From Phytohabitans sp036906915 (lineage in GTDB: Bacteria > Actinomycetota > Actinomycetes > Mycobacteriales > Micromonosporaceae): a stretch of 60,056 bases of DNA. The stretch lies in the NCBI RefSeq assembly GCF_036906915.1, contig NZ_JBAKHX010000047.1, positions 1-60,056 of the forward strand, in the 5' to 3' direction. The notes under the pieces were generated by a model. That model was given only the letters and a program-made list of their open reading frames with translations, was not told where the DNA came from and ran no database searches. The position numbers and the translations under genes are program-made. Below, one piece after another: positions 58,923 through 60,056 of this stretch; within the stretch, counting starts at the first letter, position 1; the number at the start of each line of letters is the position of its first letter.

Positions 58923-59018
58923 ATGACCTCACCGACGAGTCCCACTATCCACGACCGTGTCGGCCCTCGGCGTATCTGGGGTGCGCCGACGCTATCTTCG
59001 GGCACCTTCGTCGCCTGA
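58923..59018 (+). pseudogene. Truncated gene divergent from the WYL regulator
   Basis: The 31-codon frame MTSPTSPTIHDRVGPRRIWG, then APTLSSGTFVA and stop, looks like the start of a small membrane protein (such genes continue RRIWGAPTLL...). It breaks off where the base composition drops, about 30 bp before the acquired hydrolase gene. The insertion probably removed the rest. Confidence 0.4.
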
Positions 59019-59049
59019 TCACCCCCGAAATAGATAAAGAGGAAATGCG

Positions 59050-59994
59050 ATGTTTGATCCAGTCGATTTTCCCAAGCCCACCCTTATTTCAGTCAACGGC
59101 GTGGAGCTCGAAGTCTTCGAGGCAGGCCGACAAAATATAGGAAAACCCGTTGTGCTCTGTCACGGCTGGCCGGAGCATGCCTTTTCTTGGCGCCATCAGA
59201 TGCCCGCCCTTGCCGCAGCGGGCTACCATGTCATCGTCCCGAACCAGCGAGGTTACGGCAACTCGTCCCGGCCGGCCGAAGTGACAGAATATGACATCGA
59301 ACACTTGTCGGGTGATCTCGTCGCACTTCTCGATCACTACGGATACGAAGATGCCATCTTCGTCGGTCACGATTGGGGTGCAATGGTCGTTTGGGGACTG
59401 ACCTTGTTGCATCCACAACGTGTGAATACAGTGATCAACCTAAGCTTGCCTTACCAAGAGCGCGGAGAAAAACCCTGGATTGATTTCATGGAAGAAATAC
59501 TTGGCGGCGACTTCTATTTCGTCCACTTCAATCGACAGCCAGGCGTCGCGGACGCCGTATTGGAAGAGAACACGTTCCGGTTCCTTCGCAACCTGTACCG
59601 AAAAAACGAGCCAATTCGAGAGCCAGAGTCAGGAATGGCGATGATCAATCTCGCCAACGCGGAAACACCACTGGGCGAGGCCTTGATGAGCGACAGCGAA
59701 CTGGCTGTTTTCGTCTCCGCCTTTGAAACATCAGGGTTCACGGGCAGTATCAATTGGTACAGGAACCTTGACCGCAACTGGCGCTTGTTGGCGGACGTGA
59801 ACCCGATCATCCAACAGCCCGCACTCATGATCTATGGCGACCGGGATGCGGTCCAGAGGTCTGAAAGACTGGCAGAGTTCGTACCCAATGTGGAAGTGGT
59901 CACCCTGGACTGCGGTCATTGGATCCAGCAGGAAAAGCCGGAAGAAACAAACCAAGCGATTTTGAAATGGCTGGAACAGCGGGATACCACCTAA
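59050..59994 (+). CDS. Epoxide-hydrolase-type alpha/beta hydrolase, recently acquired
   Basis: The 314-residue protein has the oxyanion motif HGWPE (38-42), nucleophile D108 in GHDWGAM, an acid Asp near residue 266 in YGDRDAV, and base H290 in CGHWIQ: the epoxide hydrolase / haloalkane dehalogenase layout. The lid holds several Tyr (FYFVHFN, NWYRN) that could activate an epoxide. GAGGAAAT precedes the ATG. Codon use is unlike the rest: many A/T third positions (AAAATATAGGAAAACCC near 59132). It is therefore a transferred gene. Nothing recognisable follows to the window end. Confidence 0.92.
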   Translation: MFDPVDFPKPTLISVNGVELEVFEAGRQNIGKPVVLCHGWPEHAFSWRHQMPALAAAGYHVIVPNQRGYGNSSRPAEVTEYDIEHLSGDLVALLDHYGYEDAIFVGHDWGAMVVWGLTLLHPQRVNTVINLSLPYQERGEKPWIDFMEEILGGDFYFVHFNRQPGVADAVLEENTFRFLRNLYRKNEPIREPESGMAMINLANAETPLGEALMSDSELAVFVSAFETSGFTGSINWYRNLDRNWRLLADVNPIIQQPALMIYGDRDAVQRSERLAEFVPNVEVVTLDCGHWIQQEKPEETNQAILKWLEQRDTT

Positions 59995-60056
59995 GCCCTG
60001 ATCCACCGATGAATTCGGGTTGTTGTGCTGCCGCGGTGTGGTGATCTTGCTGTTGT

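Noticed and set aside
1..60056. tRNA, rRNA or replication-origin signals
   Set aside because: Reading the window I found no cloverleaf with a GTTCRA-type T-arm, no rRNA core sequence and no cluster of DnaA boxes. A tRNAscan or Rfam run was not available.

Overview
The window is about 60 kb of very GC-rich DNA. Strong third-position GC, frequent GTG starts, ATGA/GTGA overlaps between genes, and the families present (ECF sigma factors with YCII partners, TetR/GbsR/WYL regulators, DrrA-like ABC exporters, DUF2690-type secreted proteins) point to a filamentous actinomycete, most likely Micromonosporaceae. That placement is inference. I see no rRNA, tRNA, CRISPR array, intact transposase or phage module. 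The region looks like a patchwork of small regulator-plus-transporter cassettes with many decayed genes between them.

Layout. 0.3-4.7 kb: a cytosolic copper-storage-like Cys-rich protein, a TPR protein, and an unusual Hsp70-type ATPase joined through one membrane segment to a seven-bladed WD40 propeller. 4.9-9.5 kb: PhyH-type dioxygenase with divergent AraC regulator, a VOC protein and a SigG-like sigma factor, mixed with broken genes (SDR, SRPBCC, ABC ATPase, RibD-C/DHFR-like). 9.6-17.8 kb: two parallel YCII + large ECF (ECF42-type) sigma cassettes, an ArsR-controlled ABC exporter whose ATPase ends in a 15-bp minisatellite, and an NhaA antiporter. 18-29.4 kb: MFS exporter with divergent TetR and twin operators, an APH-type kinase, an epimerase, LysR/MFS pair, and an ABC exporter. 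29.4-31.7 kb: a GbsR-controlled ABC exporter.

31.8-39 kb is an ion-homeostasis island: TrkH/TrkA potassium uptake, a KimA-like permease, a beta-lactamase-fold protein with altered catalytic residues, a decayed kdpE, and a PRC-barrel protein. A nearly invariant 24-nt leader element occurs three times, just downstream of a -10-like hexamer and 30-39 nt upstream of a start codon: before nhaA, before the beta-lactamase-fold gene, and before an 18-codon ORF that precedes the PRC-barrel gene. It looks like a shared cis-regulatory RNA or DNA element.

39.2-45.4 kb: a second GbsR/ABC exporter cassette and a TetR/MFS/SDR cassette. 45.4-48.1 kb: a VanRS-like two-component system and a VanY-like D,D-carboxypeptidase, with the vanY promoter region duplicated at the gene's 3' end. 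48.2-57.7 kb: an ArsR-type regulator with a perfect 32-bp palindrome abutting its start codon, a broken MFS gene, and a four-gene operon of secreted proteins. Two of these are giant paralogues combining a propeller-like domain, an SLT-type lytic transglycosylase domain and a golvesin-like domain; two are small Cys-containing exported proteins. I regard this operon and the shared leader element as the best candidates for an undescribed system. 57.8-60 kb: a sigma-factor remnant, a WYL regulator, a truncated gene, and an epoxide-hydrolase-type gene whose lower GC marks recent acquisition.
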